A DNA stretch of 64,000 nucleotides from JAKACA01 sp963735115 (lineage in GTDB: Bacteria; Actinomycetota; Acidimicrobiia; Acidimicrobiales; Bog-793): the NCBI GenBank assembly GCA_963735115.1, contig CAVTJR010000001.1:1116001-1180000 (forward strand), given 5' to 3'. This document shows positions 16,897-24,671 of this stretch, piece after piece (the stretch's first letter is position 1; each line of letters opens with the position of its first letter). Both the position numbers and the translations under genes were made by a program. The notes under the pieces are model-generated. The model was not told where the DNA came from. It did no database searches and saw nothing but the letters and a program-made list of their open reading frames with translations.

Positions 16897-17208
16897 GTGT
16901 CACCGCTCATCCATCAGTGGCTGCTGGCGGGCAACCCCATCGTCCCGTTCAACCCCAAAGCCGGCGACGTCCCAGGCGCGAGCCCACTCGAGACCCTCGC
17001 CGACGGCATCGGGTGGTGGGCGCTCGTTGCTGCTCTCGTGGGGCTCGTGCTCGGAGCGGCCGCCTGGGCCCTCGGCAGCCACACGAACAACTACCAGTAC
17101 TCGAGCGCAGGCCGGCGGGCGGTGGTCGTCTCTGCCATGGCGGCGCTCGTGATCGGGGCGGCACCGATCGTCATCAACTTCCTCTTCAACGAGGGGAAGC
17201 TCTTCTGA
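16897..17208 (+). CDS. Small two-helix membrane protein, VirB2/pilin-like
   Basis: This 103-aa protein has two long hydrophobic helices (GWWALVAALVGLVLGAAAWAL and AVVVSAMAALVIGAAPIVIN) joined by a short polar loop (GSHTNNYQYSSAGR). This is the layout of VirB2/TrbC pilins and of the DUF6112 proteins that open actinobacterial conjugation-type clusters. GTG at 16897 has GGGAGG upstream. It is the first gene of the cluster ending at 22837, and its position fits a pilin or membrane-pore component. The assignment rests on layout and context, not on a conserved motif. Confidence 0.6.
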   Translation: MSPLIHQWLLAGNPIVPFNPKAGDVPGASPLETLADGIGWWALVAALVGLVLGAAAWALGSHTNNYQYSSAGRRAVVVSAMAALVIGAAPIVINFLFNEGKLF

Positions 17209-17242
17209 GCGCCGACGGATCCCGGACCGGGATGGCCGTGTC

Positions 17243-18444
17243 ATGACGGCACTGCTGACGCCTGCTCGCATCACCGCTCCGGCCGGCCTGTTCCCGAGCC
17301 CCTCGAGCTTGCTCCGAGAGCTGGCGGGGAGCCTCATCGCAGGCTTCTTTCGGACGTTCACCCACTGGGTGGCGTCGGGGACGGTCTGGCTGCTCGTGCA
17401 AGCGTGGCACTGGATGTCGGCCACGACCGAGCCCGTGCTGACCGGGCGGGCCTTCACGGCCGAGTACCACGTCATGGTTCTCCTGGCGGCTGCAACACTC
17501 GCACCGCTGCTCGCAATCGCCCTCATCCAGGCGGTCGCCCAGCAGGATCCGAGCAGCCTGTTGCGGACGACGCTGTTGCGCCTTCCCATGGCGTTGCTGT
17601 TGACCGGGGTCGTCATCGAGCTCGTTTCGCTCGGGCTCAGCTTCACGGATGAGGCGAGTCTCGCCCTGCTCAGAACCGGGGGGATCCGGCTGCCGGCGCC
17701 TTCAGTCATCTCGAGGCGGCTCTCGGTCCGAGCCTTCCGGGCGGTTACGGCTTCGGGCAGTTCGTACTCGTCGCGGTCGTCGCCCTCGTCGGCTTCATGC
17801 TCTGGGTCGAGCTGGCCGTGCGCTCGGCGGCGGTGGCGGTGGCGACGCTCTTTCTTCCTTTGGCGCTCGCCGGGCTCGTCTGGCCCGCCACGTCGCACTG
17901 GGCGAGGCGACTCGGTGAGACCCTGGCCGGCCTCGTCCTCATGAAGCTCGTGATGGCGGCCGTACTTGCTCTCGCCGGTGGGGCGCTGGCAGACGATGCC
18001 GGCGGCATCTCGAGCGTCGTCGAGGGGGCGGCGCTGCTCGGGCTCACGGCGTTCGCCCCCTTCGCCCTCTTCCGCCTCATCCCGGCGATGGAGGCCGGAG
18101 CGGGCGCCCAGCTGGCGGGGGCGCCCCAGGCCGTGAAGGAGAGGGCATGGTCGCTGGCGTCAGCAGGTGCGTCCGCCCTGAAGGGCACCATCGCGGGAGG
18201 CGTCTTGCCGCCCGTGTCGAGCTCGGCTGCCAGCCAGGCGGCGATGGCCCACCTCCCCGGACCCGGCGGGACCCCCTATGCGAGCGGGACCGGTGGCGCT
18301 CGCGCCGGCGCGACGGGAGGGTCAGCCGGCGACGGCGTCCCGGCTCCTGTGGGTGCACCCGGCGCCGCCGGGAGACGCGGTGAGGCGGGGTGGCTGCAAC
18401 ACATCGCCAAGCACACCGAGGGCAGCAGTCGTGGCAGGCCCTGA
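17243..18444 (+). pseudogene. TrbL/VirB6-like multi-pass membrane protein, frame-disrupted
   Basis: Two overlapping frames encode one membrane protein of about 400 aa. The first (from ATG 17243) gives helices WVASGTVWLLVQAWHWM, VMVLLAAATLAPLLAIALI and ALLLTGVVIELVSLGL, then loses sense after LALLRTGG. The second continues with GPSLPGGYGFGQFVLVAVVA, VAVATLFLPLALAGLVWP and ALLGLTAFAPFALFRLIPA and a Gly/Ala-rich tail to 18444. One G missing from the G run at 17678-17683 joins them exactly. The hydrophobic core and long flexible tail resemble TrbL/VirB6 inner-membrane channel components. The downstream gene starts inside its 3' end. It may be intact in the organism. Confidence 0.7.
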
Positions 18445-19912
18445 GCCCGCGGCACCTCGCTACCGACTGGGGCCGCGGAGCACTCGTGGCCTTATCGCCG
18501 GATGGCGGACCGGGCAGATCGCCTGCGTGGCACTGGGCCTTCTCCTGGCCGTCGGTTTCCTCCGCTCGGTCGGGGGCGCTGCCGGTGCGCTGCTCGCTCT
18601 TGGCGCCGCCGGCGGGGGGGTGGCCGTGGCGACGTGGCCGGTGGCGGGCCGGACGCTCGAGCAATGGGCTCCGACGGTGACGGGCTTCGGGGTGCGTACG
18701 TCCGCCGAGGCGAGATGGCAGCCGTGGCATCTGTCCAATGGGAGACCGCGAGGTCCGCTCTCCCGCCTGGCCGTGCTCGCATTGCCCGAACCGTGGGATC
18801 AGGAGCCCGCCTGGCGGGACGGCCTCGAGACCCTGGCGGGACGCCTGCGCGTCGGCCGGGTCGTCGACGAGGGCACGCGCCCACCTCTGGCCTCGACCGG
18901 CATCGGTGTCATCGGGGACGCCGCCTCCTCCACATGGAGCGCGGTCTTGCCGGTGGGAGGCACTGGCTTCGCGCTGCTCGGCGAGGCGGAGCGCGCCGAG
19001 CGGATCGCTGCCTGGTCCGGCGTGCTAGCCACCATGGCGCGCGACACGGCCGGCCTGCACCGCTTGCAATGGCTGTCGAGCTCCTACCCTGCCTGGCTCG
19101 GCGGCGCCCTCCCGGGAGGCGGCAGCGGGTTGCCAGGAGCGCACTACGGGCGCCTGCTCGAAGAGGCATCCGCCAACCTGTGGGCGCACGAGGTGCACGT
19201 GGCCGTGAGCGTGCGACGCGGGGGCGCCGGCCGGCTCAGCCCGCCAGATCCGGCCGTCCTCCTGCGTGAGCAGCTGTCGGCACTCGACGAGCGCCTCCGC
19301 GGCGCCGGCCTCGTGCCCGGTCCGGCCCTCTCGCCGCTCTCGCTTGCGAGTTTCGTGCGCCGGAGCTTCGACGTGACCCCACTCGTGCTGCCGTCACCCT
19401 GGCCGTGGCCGATGGGCGTCCACGACGGCTGGTCGCGACTTCGTACCGACGCCTCGTGGCACGCCACCTACTGGATCGCCGAGTGGCCACGGTGTGAGGT
19501 CGGCGGGGGCTTCTTGTTGCCGATGCTGCTCGAGCCGGGGCTAAGACGCGTCGTCTCGATGACGTTGGCGCCGTTGCGCGCCCTCACCGCCGTTCGGAGG
19601 GCCGAGCGGGAGCGCACGGAGGGAACGGCCGACGCCGAGATGCGCCAGCGGCACGGGTTCGCCGTGACGGCACGGGCCGTCCGAGAGCAGGAGAGCCGGC
19701 AGCAGCAGGAGGTGGAGCTGGCCGACGGGCACGCCGGCTATCGCTACTCCGGCTACGTGACGGTGACAGAGGCGGATCAGGACGAGCTCGAACGTGCCTG
19801 CGGTCGACTGGAGCAATCGGCCGCCCTCGCACAGCTCGAACTCCGCCGCCTCTACGGCGCCCAGGAGGAAGGGTACTGCTGCACGCTGCCGGCGGGGAGA
19901 GGCTGCCGGTGA
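18431..19912 (+). CDS. SCO6880-like protein: VirB3-like helices plus VirB4 N-terminal region
   Basis: This 493-aa protein starts with two close membrane helices (IACVALGLLLAVGFLRSVGG and GALLALGAAGGGVAVATWPV), as in VirB3/PrgI proteins. A large soluble region follows, like the SCO6880 family of actinobacterial conjugation clusters. The end (LERACGRLEQSAALAQLELR, then RLYGAQEEGYCCTLPAGRG) resembles the last part of the VirB4/TrbE N-terminal domain, which in other VirB4 proteins runs straight into the ATPase. Here the ATPase is the next gene, starting in a GTGA overlap. I therefore read the two genes as one VirB3-VirB4 unit split into two chains. GTG 18431 overlaps the previous gene and has GAGGGCAG upstream. 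Confidence 0.7.
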   Translation: MAGPEPAAPRYRLGPRSTRGLIAGWRTGQIACVALGLLLAVGFLRSVGGAAGALLALGAAGGGVAVATWPVAGRTLEQWAPTVTGFGVRTSAEARWQPWHLSNGRPRGPLSRLAVLALPEPWDQEPAWRDGLETLAGRLRVGRVVDEGTRPPLASTGIGVIGDAASSTWSAVLPVGGTGFALLGEAERAERIAAWSGVLATMARDTAGLHRLQWLSSSYPAWLGGALPGGGSGLPGAHYGRLLEEASANLWAHEVHVAVSVRRGGAGRLSPPDPAVLLREQLSALDERLRGAGLVPGPALSPLSLASFVRRSFDVTPLVLPSPWPWPMGVHDGWSRLRTDASWHATYWIAEWPRCEVGGGFLLPMLLEPGLRRVVSMTLAPLRALTAVRRAERERTEGTADAEMRQRHGFAVTARAVREQESRQQQEVELADGHAGYRYSGYVTVTEADQDELERACGRLEQSAALAQLELRRLYGAQEEGYCCTLPAGRGCR

Positions 19913-21222
19913 GCATCCGAGGAGTGCCGGCTCACGAAGGCACGACGGCACAGCTCGGAGCCGCCTACCCCTTCGTGGCCTCGCGGCCTCTCGGAGCTCC
20001 CCACGTGCTCGTCGGGCGCGACCTCGCCGGCGGGCCCTTCGTCCACGACCCGTTTGGTTTGTACGCGGCCGGCGTCCTCACGAACCCGAACATGACGGTC
20101 CTCGGGCAGATCGGCCGCGGCAAGAGCGCTCTCGTGAAGAGCTACCTCTACCGGCAGGCGGCCTTCGGGCGCCAGATCGCCGTGCTCGACCCGAAGGGCG
20201 AGTACGGCGGACTCGCCAGTGCCCTCGGCAGCACGCCGATCGTCCTCTCGCCCGTCGGCGGCGTCCGCCTCAACCCGCTCGACGACAGCGGCCTTGCCGG
20301 CGGCACCCCTGCCGGCGTCCGTCACCGCAGGCTCGTCCTGTTGGGGGCGCTCGCCGAAGCCACGCTCCATCGCCGGCTTGCCCCTCGCGAGCACCTGGCG
20401 CTCGAATTCGGACTGGACGAGGCCGCCTCCGCCTCGGCCGTCCCGACGCTCGGGGCGGTCGTCGACGCCGTCCTCCACCCGGATCCGGAGGCGGCGCCTC
20501 CCCTCGGCGTGACGACCACCTCCCTCATCGAGGACGGCCGCGACGTCGGCTTGGAGCTGCGGCGCCTCGTCCGGGGGGATCTCGCCGGCATGTTCGACGG
20601 CGAGACGAGCCCCGCCCTCGTGGCCGGGCGGTGGCCGCCGCCCGCTGCCGATGGGCGCACCGACTGTGGCCCTCACCGAGACAGCCTCCCGATGGCGCTC
20701 GTCGTCGACCTCTCGGACGTCTATCACTCCGAGGCATTGCCGGCTCTCATGGTCTGCGCGGCGGCGTGGCTGCATGCCATGACGGGCAACGAGGACCTGC
20801 AGACCCTCCTCGTCGTCGATGAGGCCTGGGCGATCTTGAGCGATGTCGCCGTCGGCCGCTTCCTGCGGTCTTCCTGGAAGCTGGCGCGGGCGCGCGGTGT
20901 CGCCAACGTCGCCGTCTGCCACCGGGCGAGTGACCTCAGCGCCAGCGGGGCGGCTGGCAGCGAGGAAGCCCGCCTGGCCGAGGGGCTGCTGGCCGACTCC
21001 GAGACCGTCGTCTGCTACGCCCAGCCCGCGTCCGAGCTCGACTGTCTGGCTTCGGTGCTCGGTTGCCCCGCCAGCGAGCTTGCCGTTCTGCCGAGCCTTC
21101 CCCGCGGGGTTGCGCTCTGGAGAGTGGCCGGCCAGTCCTACCTGGTCGAGCACCTCCTCGCCAGCCACGAGCGCGACATGGTCGACACCGATGGCCGCCT
21201 TCGCCAAGCCGTCGACCGATAG
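19909..21222 (+). CDS. VirB4/TraC-like ATPase domain protein
   Basis: This 437-aa protein has the VirB4-type motor fold. Walker A is GQIGRGKSALVKSY, followed by IAVLDPKGEYGGLASALG (as in TraC/VirB4), Walker B LLVVDEAWAILSD, and FLRSSWKLARARGVANVAV with the downstream helicase-like motif. It lacks the usual N-terminal half, which appears as the preceding gene. It should energise assembly or transport by the membrane complex. GTG 19909 overlaps the upstream stop as GTGA. The 3' end overlaps the next gene by 32 bases. Confidence 0.85.
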   Translation: MSIRGVPAHEGTTAQLGAAYPFVASRPLGAPHVLVGRDLAGGPFVHDPFGLYAAGVLTNPNMTVLGQIGRGKSALVKSYLYRQAAFGRQIAVLDPKGEYGGLASALGSTPIVLSPVGGVRLNPLDDSGLAGGTPAGVRHRRLVLLGALAEATLHRRLAPREHLALEFGLDEAASASAVPTLGAVVDAVLHPDPEAAPPLGVTTTSLIEDGRDVGLELRRLVRGDLAGMFDGETSPALVAGRWPPPAADGRTDCGPHRDSLPMALVVDLSDVYHSEALPALMVCAAAWLHAMTGNEDLQTLLVVDEAWAILSDVAVGRFLRSSWKLARARGVANVAVCHRASDLSASGAAGSEEARLAEGLLADSETVVCYAQPASELDCLASVLGCPASELAVLPSLPRGVALWRVAGQSYLVEHLLASHERDMVDTDGRLRQAVDR

Positions 21223-22837
21223 GCGCCCGGCCGGGAGGATCCTCGCGGGAGGAGGTCCTCGGCGAGGGCGCACGACAGGCCTCCTCCCGGACCTGTTCGT
21301 CGGCTTCGGGATCGCCCTCACGGTGGCCGCAGCCGAACTGCGTCGACTGCGGCCTGGCGCCTTCGCCCACGAGCACCTCTTGGCCGCTGCCGGGGCCGTC
21401 GTCGCCCTCGTTGCGGGCGCTCTGGTGCTGCTGTTGGTCGCGGCGCCAGGCCGACGGGGACTACGGGCGGCTTGCGGAGCCGCCAGCGAGCGCCACCGAC
21501 CCAAGCCGGAAGCCGGTTGGGCGACGCGAGGCGACGTTCGCGACCTCGAAGTGGCCGCGCCGCCGGGGGACCGCATCGTGCTCGGAGCCCAGGGCCGCCG
21601 CCTGCTCGCCGCCGAAGCGAACCAGTCCGTCCTCCTCGTCGGGCCGACGCAGTCGGGCAAGACGAGCGGCCTCGCCATCCCGGCGATCGCCGAGTGGGCC
21701 GGGCCGGTCGTCGCCACGAGCGTGAAGTCGGATCTCGTGCGCGCCACCATCGGAAAGCGGACCGAGCGCGGGCCTGTGCTGCTCTACGACCCGACCGGAT
21801 CTACCGGCCTTCCTGCAACGGCGTGGTCGCCGCTGTCTACAGCTGGCACCTGGACAGGCGCCAAGCGGCTGGCGTCGGCCCTCTGCTCGGTGGCACGCGC
21901 CGATGGAGGCATGGAGGACGCCGGCTTCTGGTACGCCTCGGCGGAGAAGCTCTTGGCGCCGCTCCTGTTGGCGGCCGCCTCGGCCGGAGCCGACATGGCC
22001 GACGTCGTCCGCTGGATCGACGGGGAGGAGCTGCACGAGCCGCTCCTCGCTCTCGAGCTGGCCGGGGTCCCCGATGCCCTGCGGGCCGCCCGCACCAGCT
22101 TCGGCCGGGAGGAGCGCCAGCGGAGCTCCGTCTTCGCCACGGCCGAGACGATCGTCGCCGGCTTCGCCGATCCGGCTGTCGCCGCCTCCTCCTACGGGCC
22201 GGGCCTGGATCCCGCCAGCATTGTCGACGGTGGGGTGCGAACGCTCTACTGCTGCTCCCCGGCGCGCGAGCAGGAACGTCTCCGCCCCGTCTTCGTGGCG
22301 CTCCTCCGCCAGGTCGTCGACGCCGCCTTCGAGCGCTCCGGCCGACTCGGGAGCCCGCTCGAGCCGCCCTTGCTCATCGTGCTCGACGAAGCGGCCAACA
22401 TTGCCCCCCTGGCCGACCTCGACACGATCGTGTCCACAGCCGCCGGCCACGGCATCCAGCTCCTCACCGTCTGGCAGGACTTCGCCCAGATCGAGGCCCG
22501 CTACGGCAGGAAATGGCCGACGATCGTCAACAACCACCGGGCAAAGGTGCTCTGCCCGGGGAGCGCCGATCCACTCACCCTCGACCACATGAGCTCCCTG
22601 ATCGGCGACGACGAGCGGCAGGATCGCTCGACGACGGTTGGCGACGACGGCCGTTGGAGCAGCACGGAGACGGCGTCACTGCGCCGCGTGGCCCCGACCG
22701 CCGCCCTGCGCAGGCTCACCGCCGGCGAGGCGGTCGTCATCTACGGGGCGCTGCCGCCGGCTCGCGTCCGTCTCCGTTCGTCCCACCGAGCTTCCCAGGG
22801 AGCAGCCGCTCATCGGAGGAGCAGCCGGGACCGATAG
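21191..22837 (+). CDS. VirD4/TraG-like coupling ATPase
   Basis: This 548-aa protein has two N-terminal membrane helices (FVGFGIALTVAAAEL and AGAVVALVAGALVLLLVAA). A TraG/VirD4 ATPase follows: LVGPTQSGKTSGLAIPAI (Walker A), ATSVKSDLVRATIGKR, LLIVLDEAANIAPLADLDTI (Walker B), and LLTVWQDFAQIEARYG. Such proteins bring substrates to a type IV channel. It is the last gene of the cluster; no relaxase, primase or lytic transglycosylase follows. ATG 21191 lies inside the end of the VirB4-like gene. Confidence 0.88.
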   Translation: MAAFAKPSTDRRPAGRILAGGGPRRGRTTGLLPDLFVGFGIALTVAAAELRRLRPGAFAHEHLLAAAGAVVALVAGALVLLLVAAPGRRGLRAACGAASERHRPKPEAGWATRGDVRDLEVAAPPGDRIVLGAQGRRLLAAEANQSVLLVGPTQSGKTSGLAIPAIAEWAGPVVATSVKSDLVRATIGKRTERGPVLLYDPTGSTGLPATAWSPLSTAGTWTGAKRLASALCSVARADGGMEDAGFWYASAEKLLAPLLLAAASAGADMADVVRWIDGEELHEPLLALELAGVPDALRAARTSFGREERQRSSVFATAETIVAGFADPAVAASSYGPGLDPASIVDGGVRTLYCCSPAREQERLRPVFVALLRQVVDAAFERSGRLGSPLEPPLLIVLDEAANIAPLADLDTIVSTAAGHGIQLLTVWQDFAQIEARYGRKWPTIVNNHRAKVLCPGSADPLTLDHMSSLIGDDERQDRSTTVGDDGRWSSTETASLRRVAPTAALRRLTAGEAVVIYGALPPARVRLRSSHRASQGAAAHRRSSRDR

Positions 22838-22847
22838 GTTCTCGCCC

Positions 22848-23486
22848 GTGAGCGACCCCGGCCTCTACGCCACGATCTTCCGGCGCCGTGACGTGCGCGG
22901 CCAGTTCAGCGAGCAGCCACTCGACGACGCCACCCTCGTCAAGGTGCTCTCGGCCGCCCACGCGGCACCGAGTGTCGGGCTCTCACAACCGTGGGACTTC
23001 GTCGTCGTGCGGGACGACGACACGAGGAGGCGGTTTCGGGCGCACGTGCTCGAGCAGCGCCAGGAGTTCGCAGACTCGTTGGGGGACGAGCGGGCGGAGC
23101 GCTTCGCCGGGATCAAGATCGAGGGCATCCTCGAGGCCGCCTGTGGCGTCGTGGTCACCTACGATCCGTCCCGGGGCGCTCCAGACGTGCTCGGCCGTCA
23201 CGCCATCGCCGACGCCGGGCTGTACTCGGTCTGCCTAGCCATCGAGAACCTCTGGCTGGCGGCCACCGCCGAGGGACTCGGGGTCGGGTGGGTGTCGTTC
23301 TACCGCGAGGCATGGCTGGCGGAGCTGCTCGGCATGCCTGCCGGCATTCGTCCCGTCGCCTGGCTCTGCGTCGGTCCGGTCACGCACCTCGAGGAGACGC
23401 CCGATCTCGAGCGGGCGGGCTGGCGCGCCCGTCTCGAGCTCGGCGCCGTCTGCCACCGCGACCGATGGGGCAACCGGGGCGGCTGA
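22848..23486 (+). CDS. bluB: 5,6-dimethylbenzimidazole synthase
   Basis: This 212-aa flavoenzyme of the nitroreductase fold cleaves reduced FMN with oxygen to give dimethylbenzimidazole, the lower ligand of B12. Family features are FRRRDVRGQF near the N-terminus, AAHAAPSVGLSQPWDFVVV, ADAGLYSVCLAIENLWLAA, GLGVGWVSFY, and a C-terminal WRARLEL. The GTG at 22848 follows the coupling ATPase by 10 bases. cobT, which activates the product, is at 39.2 kb. No cobalamin riboswitch is visible upstream. Confidence 0.88.
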   Translation: MSDPGLYATIFRRRDVRGQFSEQPLDDATLVKVLSAAHAAPSVGLSQPWDFVVVRDDDTRRRFRAHVLEQRQEFADSLGDERAERFAGIKIEGILEAACGVVVTYDPSRGAPDVLGRHAIADAGLYSVCLAIENLWLAATAEGLGVGWVSFYREAWLAELLGMPAGIRPVAWLCVGPVTHLEETPDLERAGWRARLELGAVCHRDRWGNRGG

Positions 23487-23511
23487 AACCCTGCGGGCCG
23501 CCTGGCGGGGT

Positions 23512-24321
23512 TCAGGCTTCGGCTGCCGGCGTACGCAGCTCACCAGCTGGCGGTGTTCGCAGCTCGACCCGCAGGGGCACACGTCGCGTCAGGTTGACGG
23601 CATGGTCTCCGAGCCGCTCGTAGAAACGCCCCAGCAGGGCGAGCTCGATCGCCACCGGCACCGGGGCAGAGCCCTCGGCGATCTCGGCGATGAACTGCAC
23701 GTGGAGGTCGTCCATCTCGTCATCGAGGAGGTCGATGCGCTCGGCACCTGCAACCCGCTCGGCATAGGAGTCGGCCGCCATGCGCCACATGGCGCAGGCG
23801 ATCTCGCCCATGCGCTCGAGGTAGCCGCGCATGCGGGCTGGGATCTCGGCGGGCAGGTTGCGGGTGGCGCGCTGGGCGACGTGCTCGGCCAGGTCGCCGC
23901 TGCGCTCGAGCTCGGGCAGCATGGAGAGGACCGAGAGGAGCCACGTCGTCTCGTCCGGTTCGAGCCCGCCGGCGACGACGCGGGCGTGCACGAGGTCCTG
24001 CAACTCGACGTACAGGTCGTCAAGGGCGACGTCGTTGGCCACGAGCGCTCGCGCCTGCTCCCGGTCACCGGTCAACAGAGCGTGGGTGGCGCCGGCGACC
24101 GCCTCCTCCACGATGGCGAACATCTGGATCATCCGCCGGTGGATCTGCTGGACGACGTCAGGTGGTTCGGCGGCGTGCATCGCCGCGCTGAGCAGGAGCG
24201 TCCTCGGGGCGAGGGTGTCTGCGGCGGGCTCGGGATCGGTGCCGCCGGCGGCACCTCCGAGGTCGGTGGCATCGCTTCGCACGGGGCTTTCCCGCCCGTT
24301 CGAACCGAAGACGCGACGCAC
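23512..24321 (-). CDS. phoU: PhoU-family phosphate signalling protein
   Basis: This 269-aa protein has two PhoU helical bundles: MFAIVEEAVAGATHALLTGD with DDLYVELQDLVHARV, and then RMGEIACAMWRMAADSYAER with DDEMDDLHVQFIAEIAEG. The characteristic LGRFYERLGDHAVNLTRRV closes the second. PhoU links the Pst transporter to the SenX3/PhoR-type kinase. The first 60 residues are a variable, probably disordered extension, so the GTG start at 24321 is uncertain. It is transcribed toward bluB and ends 26 bases from it. Confidence 0.85.
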   Translation of the reverse strand: MRRVFGSNGRESPVRSDATDLGGAAGGTDPEPAADTLAPRTLLLSAAMHAAEPPDVVQQIHRRMIQMFAIVEEAVAGATHALLTGDREQARALVANDVALDDLYVELQDLVHARVVAGGLEPDETTWLLSVLSMLPELERSGDLAEHVAQRATRNLPAEIPARMRGYLERMGEIACAMWRMAADSYAERVAGAERIDLLDDEMDDLHVQFIAEIAEGSAPVPVAIELALLGRFYERLGDHAVNLTRRVPLRVELRTPPAGELRTPAAEA

Positions 24322-24406
24322 AGCACCACCGTAGTAGCCGCGTCAGGGAAATTGTCTGGCCAATTCGGCAAATTCGAGGTGAACTCTGCAGAGATTCGGG
24401 CAGTAG

Positions 24407-24613
24407 CCTGCGGCGAGGTGGCACATCGCCCAACCGGCCGAAGAGCTCGAGGCCGGCAACATCTACACCAACCGGGGCATCGTCGGCGCCGTCGTGGGGC
24501 GACAGCCCTTCGGCGGGCACCGGATGTCGGGCTTGCGCCAGAAGGCGGGCGGGCGGGACTACCTCTTCCAGTTCGTCGAGCCGAGGGTCGTGACCGAGAA
24601 CACGATGAGGTAG
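24407..24613 (+). pseudogene. 3' remnant of a 1-pyrroline-5-carboxylate dehydrogenase gene
   Basis: About 65 codons read EELEAGNIYTNRGIVGAVVG, RQPFGGHRMSGLRQKAGG and DYLFQFVEPRVVTENTMR before a TAG at 24611. This is the C-terminal end of PutA-type/P5C aldehyde dehydrogenases (GRQPFGG..MSG..KAGG.DYL..F.EPR..TENT). An in-frame stop lies at 24404 and nothing upstream continues the enzyme, so it is a fragment. The rest of 24322-24671 holds no other gene that I can see. Confidence 0.75.
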
Positions 24614-24671
24614 GGCTTCGCCCCTTCGTCGTAGCCGCTCGAGGCGTCCTCGGCCGGGCCGCCGGCGCCGC

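Noticed and set aside
19852..21750. A 632-aa open frame on the minus strand opposite the VirB4-like and VirD4-like genes
   Set aside because: It is a G+C-rich antisense shadow; its composition is low in hydrophobic order and it has no motif, while the plus strand has clear Walker motifs.
16897..22837. The secretion-like cluster as a complete ICE or integrated plasmid
   Set aside because: No integrase, relaxase, replication gene or repeat at the boundaries was seen, and the nearest tRNA is 10 kb away.
22780..22850. A cobalamin riboswitch before bluB or cobT
   Set aside because: The gaps are too short and no B12-box-like sequence is present.
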